Shown: piece after piece, positions 35,401 to 47,574 of the stretch
Position numbering within the stretch: position 1 is the first letter of the stretch
Layout of the letters: each line of letters starts with the position of its first letter
DNA from: Geosiphon pyriformis
Taxonomy: Eukaryota; Glomeromycota; Glomeromycetes; Archaeosporales; Geosiphonaceae
NCBI GenBank assembly: GCA_016748015.1
Contig: JAAOMT010000198.1
Coordinates: forward strand, 46,797-106,926
Reading direction: 5' to 3'
Length of the DNA: 60,130 nucleotides
Notes under the pieces: generated by a model
Seen by the model: the letters and a program-made list of their open reading frames with translations, nothing else
Database searches by the model: none
What the model was told of the DNA's origin: nothing
Position numbers and translations under genes: made by a program

Positions 35401-38400
35401 TCTGTTAAAGAATAGTTAAAATTTTTCTTCAGATTAGATGGAAAAAGAATGAGTAAATTTAAATTTTACTTGAGATGACCAATCAGCAACATCAATTGTA
35501 AATTTATCTGCATTCATGTCAACCATTGGAATGTTATGTTCATCAACTATCATGATAAGCTGAAGACCATCGAACTTGGCGGTCAACTAAGCGATAAAAT
35601 GTGAGCCAAATGAAAATATATTTAAAAAATTTGTAAACTCAAGTTCACCTATCGGAAATAACCTAACCTTTTCCCGCGTAGCAGATTGTTCCTCATTTAA
35701 ACTCAAATTGATTGCAGCTGGATCTTTTCTAGTAGCGTTATAATTACTATAATCAAACGATCTCGAAAGTGTCCCGGGATTTCCAGTCTCAGAAGCTTTA
35801 TCTTCGACAATGGAAAATGCAGCAGACTGCGAGGATAGTTCAGAAAGCTTGTTCAAAATGGACATGATCAGCATGACATCACGATATGATACTCTTAATA
35901 TCATATTTCCAACATCGACATTAATTTCCGTAAGTTGTGGGGTTCGAGTATCCATAGACATTGCAATATCGAAGTTATCGATCCATCTCAATTGAGTAGC
36001 CACCCTTTTATCCATTCGACACAAGAACATGCCTAACTTCGCCAGTGTCAATGCCATGATGCCTTGCTGTGTTGCAACGATTTGTTCTGCTGATAAAACT
36101 ATCGCTTCTGTAGTAGCCTGTTGAGGATTTGCCAAAAGAATTATTTCGGCATGATCAATGGTTACACGATAATTTAGAGAATAGATTGGCGCTTCTGAGG
36201 CTTCCTGAATCGGTGTCGACATGGGCGATGCTGTCAATAATCGTTGTTGAAGGCTTGTCGATGGTTGGAGAACAGAAGGTCCAACTGGAAGAGTCGATAA
36301 ACGAGCAGGTTTAAAAGGTTTGGGGGGAGGAATAGGATATGGTTCAGTCGCAGTACGTCTCAAAACCATGATCTGCTTGGACTTGGGAGATGCAATTTCA
36401 GTAGAAGGGGAAGTCTCAAACGCACTCATAAAGAAATCTCTAACGGCAAATATGTGATCAAGAGCAAATATTATTTTTGGACTGTCTAACGTTACAATCA
36501 CTACAATGTAACGGTCAGGGCCACCAGACTGTTGGAAATTAACCAAAAGTTGTGGATTGTCTTTCTTGACGGCGGGCATCAGTTCTCTGAACACGTTAGA
36601 AATATTTGGTCTAGTGTCGTTGAGAGTGAAGGACTGAAGTTTTAGCTCTGCTTCCATCGCGCCATCAGTAAACATTTTGAATTTAGCATCAGTTTGATTG
36701 AGCGAGAATGTTGATAAACTCTTTTCAGGTAATTTGTGTGCTTGAGAAACATCCCCGGAAAATATCTCTAGATAAATTTGATTGACGTTAAATGTTAAAT
36801 CAATTGATGTCCAAATTTTAGCTTCACTATCATTGGAGTTGGATTGCGTAGTGGCTTTGAGAGTTTGAGAAGGGCTTTGAGGGGGGTTGGAATATAGGTT
36901 TGCCTGAGTTTGGGTCTTGCTACCAACGTTTTCACCAGTGCCACCACCTAACACTCGAAGAACAGAATTCGATACTTCCATCAATGACCTATATTGTTTT
37001 TCTGTTAAATTCATCCGAACATCGGACATTTTCCCCGCAATCTGAAAAATAGGAAAATTTTAAATAATAGTAATGGCCAAAATATAACAGAAAAATTAAT
37101 TCGGCATACCTCCATATCAGGTCTAGATGAACCATCAACATGTTCAGCGGAAGAAATTTTGAAATTAATATCGACATTCTTAATAATTTGCAACTCTTGG
37201 AGCCCTTTTTTTGAATAGAATTCTGATGTCATATGAATAGACTTCAATTCTGCTTTAATCTCTGTCAAAAATCCACTGCCATCATCATTCGGCAGGAAGC
37301 GGTTGAAGGCTGAGAATTCACCTAAATTGGCAACCACCTGGTCTTTTGATTCTGCACTCACTGGGAATTGAACAATTGGTGTAGGTATAACAATGTCAAA
37401 ATGAAACTTTTCTACTTTTTCTTGAAATTGTGCAGCCTGTTCGTATGCAGCTATGCGAGCAGCATCGTACAAGCCCTTCATTTGGGCAAATTTACTACCA
37501 AACTCCATAAGGAGTCGAATAGGCTCTTCAAGGAATGTCAATCTTGCGGAGCCAGTACGCAAGTATATCATTGAATCAAAACCTGGATAGGTAGGTTCTT
37601 TCTCATCATATGTTTCATACTTGAATACCGCAAATTCTTCGCCTTCAATTGTAAGTAATTTCCGATGAGAACTATTGGTTACGTGTTCTGAGATATCATC
37701 TTTTAGAGAAAAATCCCCGATCCTAGCCACTACTCGCATAGTATTTTGTCTCATAAGGACTGCTACATCGGCTCTAGATAATTTTCCGGTCGCAAGCCTT
37801 ATACCATCATTGTTCAAAATGAAAACTATACTATTCAATTTGACCTTTACCCGCATTGTATCTGACTTTGATGGGTGAGGCTTATGGACTTGTTGGGAAT
37901 CTTGCGACGAGTCAATTTGCAGATTTTGATCGGAGGAAGTTGGGGTAGCAGTAGCATCAGGAGGTGCAGTGAATGTGTCAAGTATAAAATTATAAAGGGT
38001 CAGAATGCTCCTACGAGTTATGATAACGTTTATTGTTGAAAGTTCGATATCGACACTTTGATTGATCCCTTCAAATTTCGACATATATTCTGGAGATAGA
38101 ACATTAACACTAGTATACTTGACATGCACAAGATTACTGGAATCTCCTTGGGTAGTACCATAACCCTCAGAAGAAGCTAGATGCTTGAATTCGGATCCAG
38201 AATAGGACATCTTATCTTCAACGTTGAGTGATTTGAGAACAACTTCCGCTGACATATCAAATGGTCGAAGAACAAAATGCAAACCAAAATGCTCCAAGAC
38301 CATGTCAACCAAAAGCGTCTCCGATTTATTTCGATCATGGTTTGCTTTTTTCACTGTGGTCGAAAGTTTATCGATCTGAAACTTAAACTCGAATATTTTC

Positions 38401-41400
38401 TGATTGACTTTTGCAGTGTTTGGAATCTAAATTCAAAAATAAAATGATATATTTTGACAAAATAAAGAAAAGGACATTAGCCATGATATTATATTTGAGC
38501 TTACCTCAGATTCTTCTGCATCATAAAATTCATTTTCTTCTGTGTCCTCTCCCTCGCTCTCGCTATCAATATAATAATCAGCGTAGCCCTTGCCAAGGCC
38601 AAGCCTTTCACGTATCACCATAGAATCTCGTTGGTTCAATTCCCAACTATTTGGCTTTGGGCTTTGCAGAGTCAATTTCGCCACATTAGGCATTTCAGGC
38701 TCGAGTTTGATTTCCTCGGAAGTCTCACTTTGCGGTGTTAATAAATCGACAATTCCCATTAAAATTTTATACTTTCGATTCGAGAAATTAACTTTTAAAA
38801 GTGGTAAATGTCCAGATATTCGGAATTTTGTTAAATTAGAGGCTTGAGGTAATATAGACATTTCAAATAAGAATTGTAAATTCATTCGATCGATAAGATG
38901 GAGATCATGTTGGGCATCAGGATTGCGTATTTGCTCGAGGCAACGGTCAACAGACTCCCCAACCAAGAGCTTTTTAAAATGGTAAAACCACTAGATCAGA
39001 TATTTCATAAATGCACAAGTTTTAGAAACGAGATAAAAATATTACCTGAGTGGAAGATAAATCTACAGAGAACCGATCATACATTAAAGACTCGAGATGC
39101 TTATGGTCTTCCTCACTATAATTAGCGTTCGCTTTAGATTGTATGTCTTCTTTGACAGACTTGCTTACTAAATTACTGGCTACCCTGATATGACCAGAAT
39201 CCAAAACGACAACATGAGCATCCTTTCGTGTGCAGCTTTCAGGTATAATTATTATTGGCGCCTTCATATCAATCTTTACGTCGATGGTTTTGTGCTCCTC
39301 CAATGCATACTCTAAACCTGCTCTAGTTTGAGCCCTTATCCCTTCAATTGTGTCACCAGCTGCTTCCTGCAAAAGATATGAAATTATAGGCATGAACATT
39401 TTGATACTATTTTAATCTAAAAGACTACCATGAAAAAATGGAAATAACCTACAATTAGAGTAGAGATCGATTCCAGCTGTTGTTCAGGGGGCTTAAAAAA
39501 TTCTATTACCGAATCGATTGCATTCTGATTGTACACAATTTCCAAAGGTCGCATCCTCATCGATAATGCATTGTCGGCACGACCATCAAGTGGATTGCTT
39601 TCAAATATTAGTTGAAAAAAAGGATTTTTGTTATTTTGGTCGATTCCAACTTTACTGGCAGGATTTGTTTCTGAATCGCCAAAATTTCCATAATTTTCGT
39701 TTTCTTTCTCAGGATTGTATTCTTTCTTGACTCGAACGATCTGAGGGAAGAAAGTTCCTTTCGTCGTTCCATCATCGACTATTAAACTTCCAAGAGCACT
39801 TTCAGCTTGAAATGAATCCAAACGTTGAATGAAATTAGTAGTCACAATATCAAATGTCAAACACAAAATATTGACATTTTTTCCTCGGGGATCTTTTTTT
39901 AGTGTAAAAGATCCGGTTTTAAGTTTTGTTTTTAGTGAAAGTTTTACCGCCTAGGCGTAAGAATACAAAATGAGTGAATAATTCATGCAAAAAAAAAGAT
40001 GTCTTGGTTTACCTCTCTCGGAATATCAATTGCACTTGTCACTGCTGCTTTCTCATCAAAATCGATTGCATTATACAATTCTTGTCTCTGTTCTTCAGTT
40101 AATACCGAATCTACATCTTCGGCAGTCTAAATGATTGGAAATCAGGCTTAAAACCGATAGTTCGGTGAAAAACATGATTTAAGCTAATAAAATCTAGGAT
40201 ATGACTGAACTCACATTTGTATCCGTTTGAGAGCCATACCACCAACCACCCAACCAAGAACTTTTTGGCTGTTGTTTTTGTTCTTCTCTTCGGATTTTTG
40301 CTAAAGGAAAATATAAGATATGAAACAATTTTGTAAAAAAAAAAAGATCATAAACACGATAAAATACCAGTTAGTGTTTTTTCTTTCCGTAATTGTGATC
40401 GCGCAATCGATCTGTAGAATCTAATATCCTCGAAGCTGAGCTTTCTCTCAAGGGCAGCTAACTTGGGATAGTCCTATATCAGAAATTGAAAAATCAGCAA
40501 CGAGATAATATATAAGATGAACCTCAAGCATATATACGAAATTATCCAAATTCAATATACATCAGCTGGCAATCGTCCAAGCAACTTATTTTTGTAATAT
40601 TCAATATAATTGATTCGATCATTACGACGTTCGGCAAAGTAAGGCCACGTTAGCTTACGGTTACGCTCGCGGATTTCAGATAAAATGCATGTTATAGCGA
40701 ATTTTAACCATGCCCTTGGATCTTTTTTAGGGGTCACTTCTTTTGGTGGTCGGAATTTTCGATACTTGGTCGAACAATACATGAAATTAATTTTTGATTG
40801 TGTATGACTGAGAAGTAGCAAACCCATAATTGAATGCCAACCTGTTGTTGCCTCAGGTAGAAATGAAATAGCCCGATCATCAACAAACCATCTCTATATT
40901 GCTCGTCATCCAGTACAAATCCTAATTCATCAAACATAAGTGTTGCAGAAGTTTTAGGAGTTGTCACATCGGCATTCTTATTCATGGTTACCTAAGAAAT
41001 TGAGATTTGAATATTTGATATCCTAACATATGATTAAACTCAGAAAATAATTGACACTAACGCGACCGGTGCCAGAAACGGGTTTGAGAATATATTGATG
41101 TTCGGTTGGGATATTTTTCTCGGATGCAATCTGTTAAAAAGATTAATAAGTAGCTGTTATGGTAAGATTTTCGGCCACCAGATGAAATAGGATATTAATA
41201 CTCTACCAGCTCAGTGAAAAGTTGAATAGCCTCTACAAGGGTCTTCCCCGAGAGAGACCTTGAATCTGTGTTCCAATAGATGGCCAATGAGCCCAAAGTA
41301 ACTAACTAATAAAATGAGTGATAATTTCACGTAAGTCCTATTTTTAACTAAAATTGAATATTTTCAAATAGATCAAGTACTTTATGGATTGATTGAGTCT

Positions 41401-42496
41401 CATTTTCAATAAATGTAGGATTCCAGTTTTTATCAGTGGATAACGCTGAAAATTCTGAAAGCGTCAATCCAACAGCAAATGGATGCTAAATATAAAATTA
41501 GTATGAGTATCAATAAATTTTTCGTAATGTTGATTAAATGAACTGAAAAGCGAATTCGCACCCCAGGGTCACTAAGTTTATCCTCATAACGGAGATGAAT
41601 ATTGTTGATTGAAATTTGAAGATTATCAATTATCTTGGTTATGAGCTGATTTATAAAAGACTGGTTTTTTTGATCGTCCTCTAGTTGAGTCCAATCCACC
41701 ATTGGAAATAAAATTGTGCAAAAAAATCTCATTTAGATAAATATTATCATTTGTAGATCCGACCTACTGCAAGAAAAATCAAACCTTCTGTGATTTCGGA
41801 TTGAGGTCTTGTCTGAAGTAATTCAGCGTGAGCCAATTTTTCTTCTTTTACTTGCTGAGCACGTCGCTCATCCTCTTCAGGATCATACTGGTTTTCAGAG
41901 TAGGTTATGTTTAAGCATGAAGATCAACATGAGAGACAAATTTGATCAATAATCAATTTCAATATATGATTTTAGGGGAACATGACAGGCAAGATAAAAA
42001 AGGCTAAACCTCTGATTCCCCTCTGGGAACTGCGAGGAGGTAGACATTGTTTATAAAGACTTTTACAGGTTTATTCTTCAGATTAGACCACGGGATGTTT
42101 AAGGTCAACTCTCCCAGGTATCCTGTATAATTGATTTGATTAACATAGGGAATATCGGGAATTTTTATTGATTTGATTTCAAATAGGTTTACATGATTTT
42201 TTAAGAAAAATTTTTTGTAACAAATAAAATAATACCCCACACCTTCCAATATGTCAATAGGCAAATTAAATTTATCGAGGGCCTCTTTCTTTAGTTGTAG
42301 ATTTCTTAAAACAACATCACCTTTAAATATTTTAAAGCAAGGACAAGCTAAGAAACAGAAACATATTTCGTTCTCGTGGGTTAAACACAAAAAACCTGCC
42401 TGTCCAGATTGCAATATTAAGTTGGTTATATTCAAGATTTGAAACATAAGCTCCTAAAATACGATTTAATACATTTGCTACCAATGATTCAAGCAT
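28885..42496 (-). CDS. VPS13: VPS13 bridge-like lipid transfer protein
   Basis: A complete gene of 3213 codons, close to the length of yeast Vps13. My exon model (high to low): 42496-42400, 42320-42243, 42122-42010, 41887-41785, 41680-41562, 41485-41381, 41305-41207, 41130-41062, 40991-40842, 40764-40561, 40473-40368, 40300-40215, 40126-40013, 39950-39453, 39366-39046, 38969-38505, 38426-37110, 37041-35668, 35586-35470, 35401-35303, 35228-35097, 35020-34844, 34770-34488, 34419-34351, 34275-34119, 34023-33821, 33751-33634, 33545-33412, 33331-33309, 33236-33153, 33106-32972, 32884-32688, 32597-32402, 32326-32135, 32052-31882, 31807-31724, 31654-31562, 31490-31350, 31300-31152, 31065-30922, 30829-30763, 30686-30579, 30499-30350, 30283-30205, 30116-29968, 29881-29808, 29733-29678, 29603-29515, 29412-29322, 29243-29148, 29051-28885. 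Phases agree throughout. The N-terminus [15 protein letters not shown].. with [17 protein letters not shown] is the chorein domain; the middle third includes the beta-rich adaptor (VAB) region, for example GGFGYNWSA and [11 protein letters not shown]; the end holds the conserved [13 protein letters not shown] and FYEPYQGF region and a PH-like tail. VPS13 forms a groove that carries phospholipids at membrane contact sites. The least certain splice is 31349-31301 (gttggg donor, 49 nt). Confidence 0.96.
29415..29453. repeat. (AAT)n microsatellite at a VPS13 3' splice site
   Basis: On the gene strand the (TTA)n run ends in tattatag, the acceptor of the exon starting at 29412. The microsatellite therefore takes the place of the usual pyrimidine tract. 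Confidence 0.75.
32611..32650. repeat. 20-bp tandem duplication in a VPS13 intron
   Basis: Two exact copies of taataaagttaatatataag lie in the intron between exons 33 and 32 as numbered along the gene. Confidence 0.8.
42321..42399 (-). other. VPS13: GC-AG intron (first intron of VPS13)
   Basis: Only a gcaggt donor after TGG ACA G restores the conserved reading W-T-G-D-V-V-L-R-N across the chorein domain. The nearest GT donor leads to a stop in the following exon. This is a non-canonical GC-AG intron of 79 nt. Confidence 0.75.
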
Positions 42497-42935
42497 TTTG
42501 AGCTATGGTAGAACTCGCCAAGTAAAAACCCAACCTAAAACCCTTCTTTATAATATACCTTCAAGAAATGAAAATGATCTAACGTGATGAATCAGTGACA
42601 GTAGAATATCATTGCGCAAAGATGACACTTTATTTCAGCCACAGTTCAATGTATTACTTGACAATTTATCGTTCTATAATCTTCCAAGGCAATTACAAAT
42701 ATATATTTAAAAAACGTCATAATTTTGAAGTAATTGATTTAGCGATAAATCAAAGTTTTGTCTTTTCCAAAATGAAATAAGCAAAATTTTTTTTTGCATT
42801 TAAAAGTTAACAAAATCAGATATAACATTACAAGCTGTGGCTTGTATTTGGAAAATACATGATTCGCAATAAATTCCACTTTCATCATATCTACTAGCAA
42901 TACTCATAAGACTTTTTTCCAGACTGAATAATAAA
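42497..42935. other. VPS13 upstream region
   Basis: No gene supported. Open frames here are short and AT-rich. The VPS13 promoter must lie in this stretch; no confident element was seen. Confidence 0.4.
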
Positions 42936-43390
42936 ATGGATTTCGACCATTATGTTGCCGATTATCAATTGACCTCTGATCCAAAAAATTGGAGCGCTCT
43001 AGATTGTCTAAGTTATCTCAAAGAACACGTAGATTTTAGCTCTGATAGCAAAAATGACATCCTTAAGGCGTTTAGAAGAAGACTTAAGACGGCCAGTCAA
43101 TCTACAGCAATACTAGCTGGACCCAAAAAGTAGGCAGGAAGATTACATGCGACCGCCAAAGAAAGTTTCGAGAGAAGGGAAATCATTGACTTTTTTGAAA
43201 AACAGGACCAAGTATTCGCGATGGTGTGTAATTGTCCGTTTGCAGGATTGGTTTGTTACACTATATTTCAATAACTATTATTTATAGCGAAAAAATGATA
43301 GAGATGTTTTCCAAGCCGTTGATGGCGCAAAAGCAGCGGTCGCAAAATCTGCAAAAACGCAACTTGAGAGTGAGCACCACCTCGTTTTTG
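42936..43390 (+). pseudogene. unrecognised gene fragment, arm 1 of a large inverted repeat
   Basis: ATG at 42936 opens a frame containing DPKNWSALDCLSYLKEHVDF, then RRRLKTASQSTAILAGPKK. The frame stops at TAG 43129-43131, where the inverted copy has AAG. It continues in frame with AGRLHATAKESFERREIIDFF and QDQVFAM up to a plausible donor (gtgtgtaatt). A phase-0 acceptor ending ttatttatag leads to RKNDRDVFQAVDGAKAAVA. So this is a spliced gene copy with one nonsense change. I do not recognise the family. The region 42976-43390 is repeated in inverted orientation at 43546-43951. Confidence 0.65.
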
Positions 43391-43545
43391 TTTTTCAGCA
43401 GGATATATGTACTTTAGCTTTTCATATCGATATTGACATGATTTAAGACGTTAGATGGGCCTATAACAGAAGGCCATATCAGTGTTGTTGGGCATAAGCG
43501 TGTAAGTCAATCGTTCTCATTAATTCATTTGTTTCTATGAAATGG

Positions 43546-43951
43546 TAAAAATGAAGTGGTGCTCATTCTCATAAGTTGTGTTTTTGCAGATTTTGCGACC
43601 GCTGCTTTTGCGCTATTAACGGCTTGGAAAACATCTCTATCATTTTTTCGCTATAAACAATAGTTTTTATTGAAAAATAGTGTAACAAACCAATCCTGCA
43701 AACGGACAATTACACACCATCGTGAATACTTGGTTCTGCTTTTCAAATAAGTCGATGATTTCCCTTCTCTCGAAACTTTCTTTGGTGGTCGCAAGTAATC
43801 TTCCTGCCTTCTTTTTGGGTCTAGCTAGTATTGCTGTAGATTGACTGGCCGTCTTAAATCTTCTTCTAAACAAGGATGTCATTTTTGCTAAAATCTACGT
43901 GTTCTTTGAGATAACGTAGACAATCTAGAGCGCTCCAATTTTTTGGATCAG
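43546..43951 (-). pseudogene. unrecognised gene fragment, arm 2 of the inverted repeat
   Basis: On the minus strand it repeats arm 1 with well over 90 percent identity by eye: the same ALDCL.YLKEHVDF, TASQSTAIL and ESFERREIIDLF segments and the same intron. It lacks 9 nt and, a little further on, 5 nt relative to arm 1, and the 5-nt loss shifts the frame to a TAG. Upstream sequence differs from arm 1 but keeps an open frame beginning MVSYARMVSPDPKNW. Both arms are therefore broken, in different ways. Confidence 0.65.
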
Positions 43952-44560
43952 GGCTAACCATACGAGCGTAGGATACCATAAATGCTAGTAAAAGCATAAA
44001 CTAGAAGAGCACTCAACTCAAGAAATGCCTAATATTTAAAAATGGTGCGGGCAACCAGGCAAACTGTAAATTGTCAGCAAATGAGCAAAGTTTCACCAAG
44101 AGGTAATCAACGCGGCCTATGTCGAACTTACGTGTAGAATGTAGAGAACTTTTGCGATGTGAAGAGAAGAGTAGAATGGACCAAAGAAACTGATAATGGA
44201 CAACTTGCGTTTATATAACACGGGTTGGAGAAGACGCGTTGTTGAAACATTTCATGATACATCACCCACGCCAGCCACGTTTACGAGTTATCTTAAAAGG
44301 GGAGAGTACCTTTCACGTGATGTTGATCGCCGGTGTGTAATCACATTACGAGGGGGGGGGGTATATGGTTATGAGAACACCTCAGAGCTAAAAATATTAT
44401 GATTGCCATTACGGAATTAGTCACAGGATCAGTTAGTTTGATTTGAGTTGATCGGCAGGCTTCCTTTTTCTTTAAACTTAATCGAAAATCAATGTAAGAT
44501 TTGATTTTTTCGGTATTATGGGCTAGTTATTGGCAAAGGTAAGTTATTTCTTAATTTTTG
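43952..44560. other. unassigned sequence of ordinary composition
   Basis: Normal host-like base composition with CpG present, a 10-G run near 44352-44361, and a plus-strand open frame at 44196-44402 without recognisable motifs. At 44387-44407 there is a 21-nt block that recurs inverted at 54669-54689. Confidence 0.4.
44387..44407 (+). repeat. inverted flank of the second AT-rich island, left copy
   Basis: A 21-nt block beginning gctaaaaata and ending atgattgcc, identical to the reverse complement of 54669-54689. Together they bracket about 10.3 kb containing the LINE island and the gene fragment. Confidence 0.55.
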
Positions 44561-45639
44561 ATTATTGTATATGTTTATGTACTTTTTCTCAAAGACTGGA
44601 CTAAAATCTATTTACTGTTTAAGAGTCTTTTTTAATATTATTTTTACAATTACTTAATGTATTTTTCTAATTTAGAAATACAATATGTTAATAGTCTTTA
44701 GTGTTTTTCTTGATTTTTACAATAAAGCTTTTATCAATTAATAATAATATAAATAATTTTAATCAAAAATTATTTTTCCAAAAAATTTAGCTAATAAATA
44801 ATAGTTTATTTAGTAAATAACATAAGTAAATTTCTTAATATTTTTAATTATAATAATTTAATTTTTAATATTATTTTTAATTTTTTTTAATTTAAAAGTT
44901 TCTTTGAATATTTATTAAAAGTAAAGGCTAAAAGATAATTAAAATAAAAGTTTGAATTGTTAGAATTAATTATTAAATTGTTGTTCTTCTTAATATTAAA
45001 ATTACAATATATATATATATATGTTTGTAGTTTTATAAAAAACATATTATAATATTTTTTTGATATTTCAACATAATATTTGTTATTATTATGAGATAAT
45101 ACTTATTACTATTATAAAATAGTGCTTTTTACTATTATAAAATAATGCTTGCTGTTACTTAAGTAGAAAAACCAAACCAAAAAGCTATAAAAATATGATT
45201 AAAAATATAATAACATAAAATAACACAAAATAACACAAAATAATATATAATAACTTGAAATAATACAAAATAACATAAAATAATATATTATAATATAAGA
45301 TAACTAGTTATAACATAAAAAAATATAACAAAAATAAAAATAGTAAGTGATAATTAAAAATAATAAATAATTAAAAGTAATTTTGTAAAACTAAAAAATA
45401 GATATAAAAATAACAGTTTTAATAAATAAAAAAAAGACAAACAAATAGTTAAAAATTTAACTTTATAATTAATCTTATTCTTTTACTTATCTTTTAAAAA
45501 ATAGTTTTCTATAAATTAAAATAAAATTATTAATTATTAATAAAAGTATTATTATTATAATTCCAACTCTATAAAAGATATTAATTAAACTTAATTATTA
45601 TCAACTCTTTTATCAACTATTTATGTTAATACTTATTGA

Positions 45640-45962
45640 GACTTAAACTGTACTGAACCAATAGTTCTTAATCTTGACTATTGACAGAATACTAATTTTA
45701 TTATTTTTTTATTATTATTATTTCTTTGCTTATAAATTTTTATTGTTACTAATTAATTAAAAGATTAAACATGAAAATTTTGACATCAAAAATAGTCTGA
45801 TAAAAAATCTGTGAAACAAGAATAAAAACTAAAGAATAGTTTATCAAAAAAACATAATTGCTAAATTAAATTGGTCTTTATACTAAAAAAAAAATTGTGA
45901 AAAATTACTATTGAAATCTCTGTTTATTATACAAAAAACTCAACTCAAAAATCTTTAAAACA
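45640..45962 (+). repeat. decayed direct repeat, copy 1
   Basis: It shares with 47150-47490 a colinear series of blocks, for example agaatactaat then an ATT run, actaattaatta, gtctg.taaaaaat, and at the end gtttattata then aaaatctttaaaa. Confidence 0.65.
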
Positions 45963-47149
45963 TAAAAATTTTTAGAAATTTTTGACAAAAATTAATTATT
46001 AAGTATCAAGTTATAGATTTATTATTTATTTTAATTCTCAAATAATTACTTATAATATTGCTATTATATTAATCATTATTTTTCTAAAATTATTACTATA
46101 TTATATTATAATTAGTTAATTTATTATTTTATAATTTTAATTAAATTTTTGAATCATAACATTATTTATTATTTTAAATATAACTGAAATTTTTAACAAA
46201 AGTTTATTAATAATTATATTTAAATTAAAATTAAAATTTTGTAGGTATATTTTTATAATACTTAATAATAATAAAAATTTACAAAAATAATTTAACTTGT
46301 ATAAAATTTTAATAACTTAGTTCATAAAGAATTTTAAAAAATATTTTAGAATTTTTAAATAAAAATTTAAAATTAATACTATAAAATTATAATCAAAAAT
46401 ATTAATAATTTTTTGTTAATAAAAAACTATAAATAAAAACAAAAAAATATTGTTAACATACTACTAATAATTAATGTCTATATTTTATCATAAAAAAAAC
46501 CAAATAAGAAATAAAAACCTATTTTTTAATATATATATATAAAATATTGTTTATTAAACTTAAAAAAGTTATTAAATTTTTTAATACAACTTATTAGCTT
46601 ATTATTAAATATATAATTATTTAAAATATAATTATTTTATTTGTATTTAATACATAAAAGCAATATTAAACTAGTTTAGCACAAATTTAAATCTTTAAAG
46701 ACTGAAATTAAATAAATAAATGTTTTTTTAAAAACAGCAAATTCAAAATAAACTATAATATAATATATTTACATATTGTTATTAATAAAAAAAACAAAAA
46801 TTATAATAAATAAAAAATAGCCAATAACAAAATTAAAAATTATTAAAAGCATATAATATTAAAAATTTTAGAAATTTTAGTAGAAATTTTAGAAATATTA
46901 GTAAAAATACCAGAAATTTTAATAATAACTTAAAATAATTTAAGAATTTTATATTACAGAAATTTATAAATATATAGCAAAAATATTAAAAATTAAAAAA
47001 TATTAGAAAAAAACAGATAGGATTATTTTAAAATCAGTTTAGTTACTTTTATTTTAATTAAATTTTATCTTATTTATTAATTAATAAGTTTCAGAATATT
47101 TTATTAAAATTTATATTATAATTATATTAATGTTATTAATATTTACTAT

Positions 47150-47490
47150 AATTACTTAATAATACTAAAACAATAGCTTTTAATTATAACTATTAATAGA
47201 ATACTAATTATTATTTTATTATTTTATTATTATTATTATTGTATTAATTAAATTTACTAATTAATTATAAAAAAAACATTGAAATTATAATATTAAAAAC
47301 TGTCTGGTAAAAAATACCAAAAAAAACATAAATATAATCAAAAAATTAAGATTGTTTACCAAAAAAATATGAATATTAGAATAAATTAGTTATTATACTA
47401 AGAAAACTTTAAATTAATTATTAATTATTATTTATTAAATTTTTGTTTATTATAAAAAAAACTTTAAACCAAAATCTTTAAAAAATTTTC
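47150..47490 (+). repeat. decayed direct repeat, copy 2
   Basis: Copy 2 ends about 85 bp before the conserved start of the ORF1 element at 47575. It might be part of a 5' untranslated region; the second ORF1 element (50988) does not have it, so that is not certain. Confidence 0.55.
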
Positions 47491-47574
47491 TAGAATATAT
47501 TACAACTAATTAAAACATTAAACTATGAAATTATTACACTAATCTAAAAATTATTTATAATAATATATATAACT

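Larger units (their letters stand above)
44561..47574. other. AT-rich island with a direct repeat upstream of the ORF1 element
   Basis: Almost pure A/T. No protein is readable. A segment at about 45640-45962 is repeated in direct orientation at about 47150-47490, just upstream of the ORF1 relic. Confidence 0.5.
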
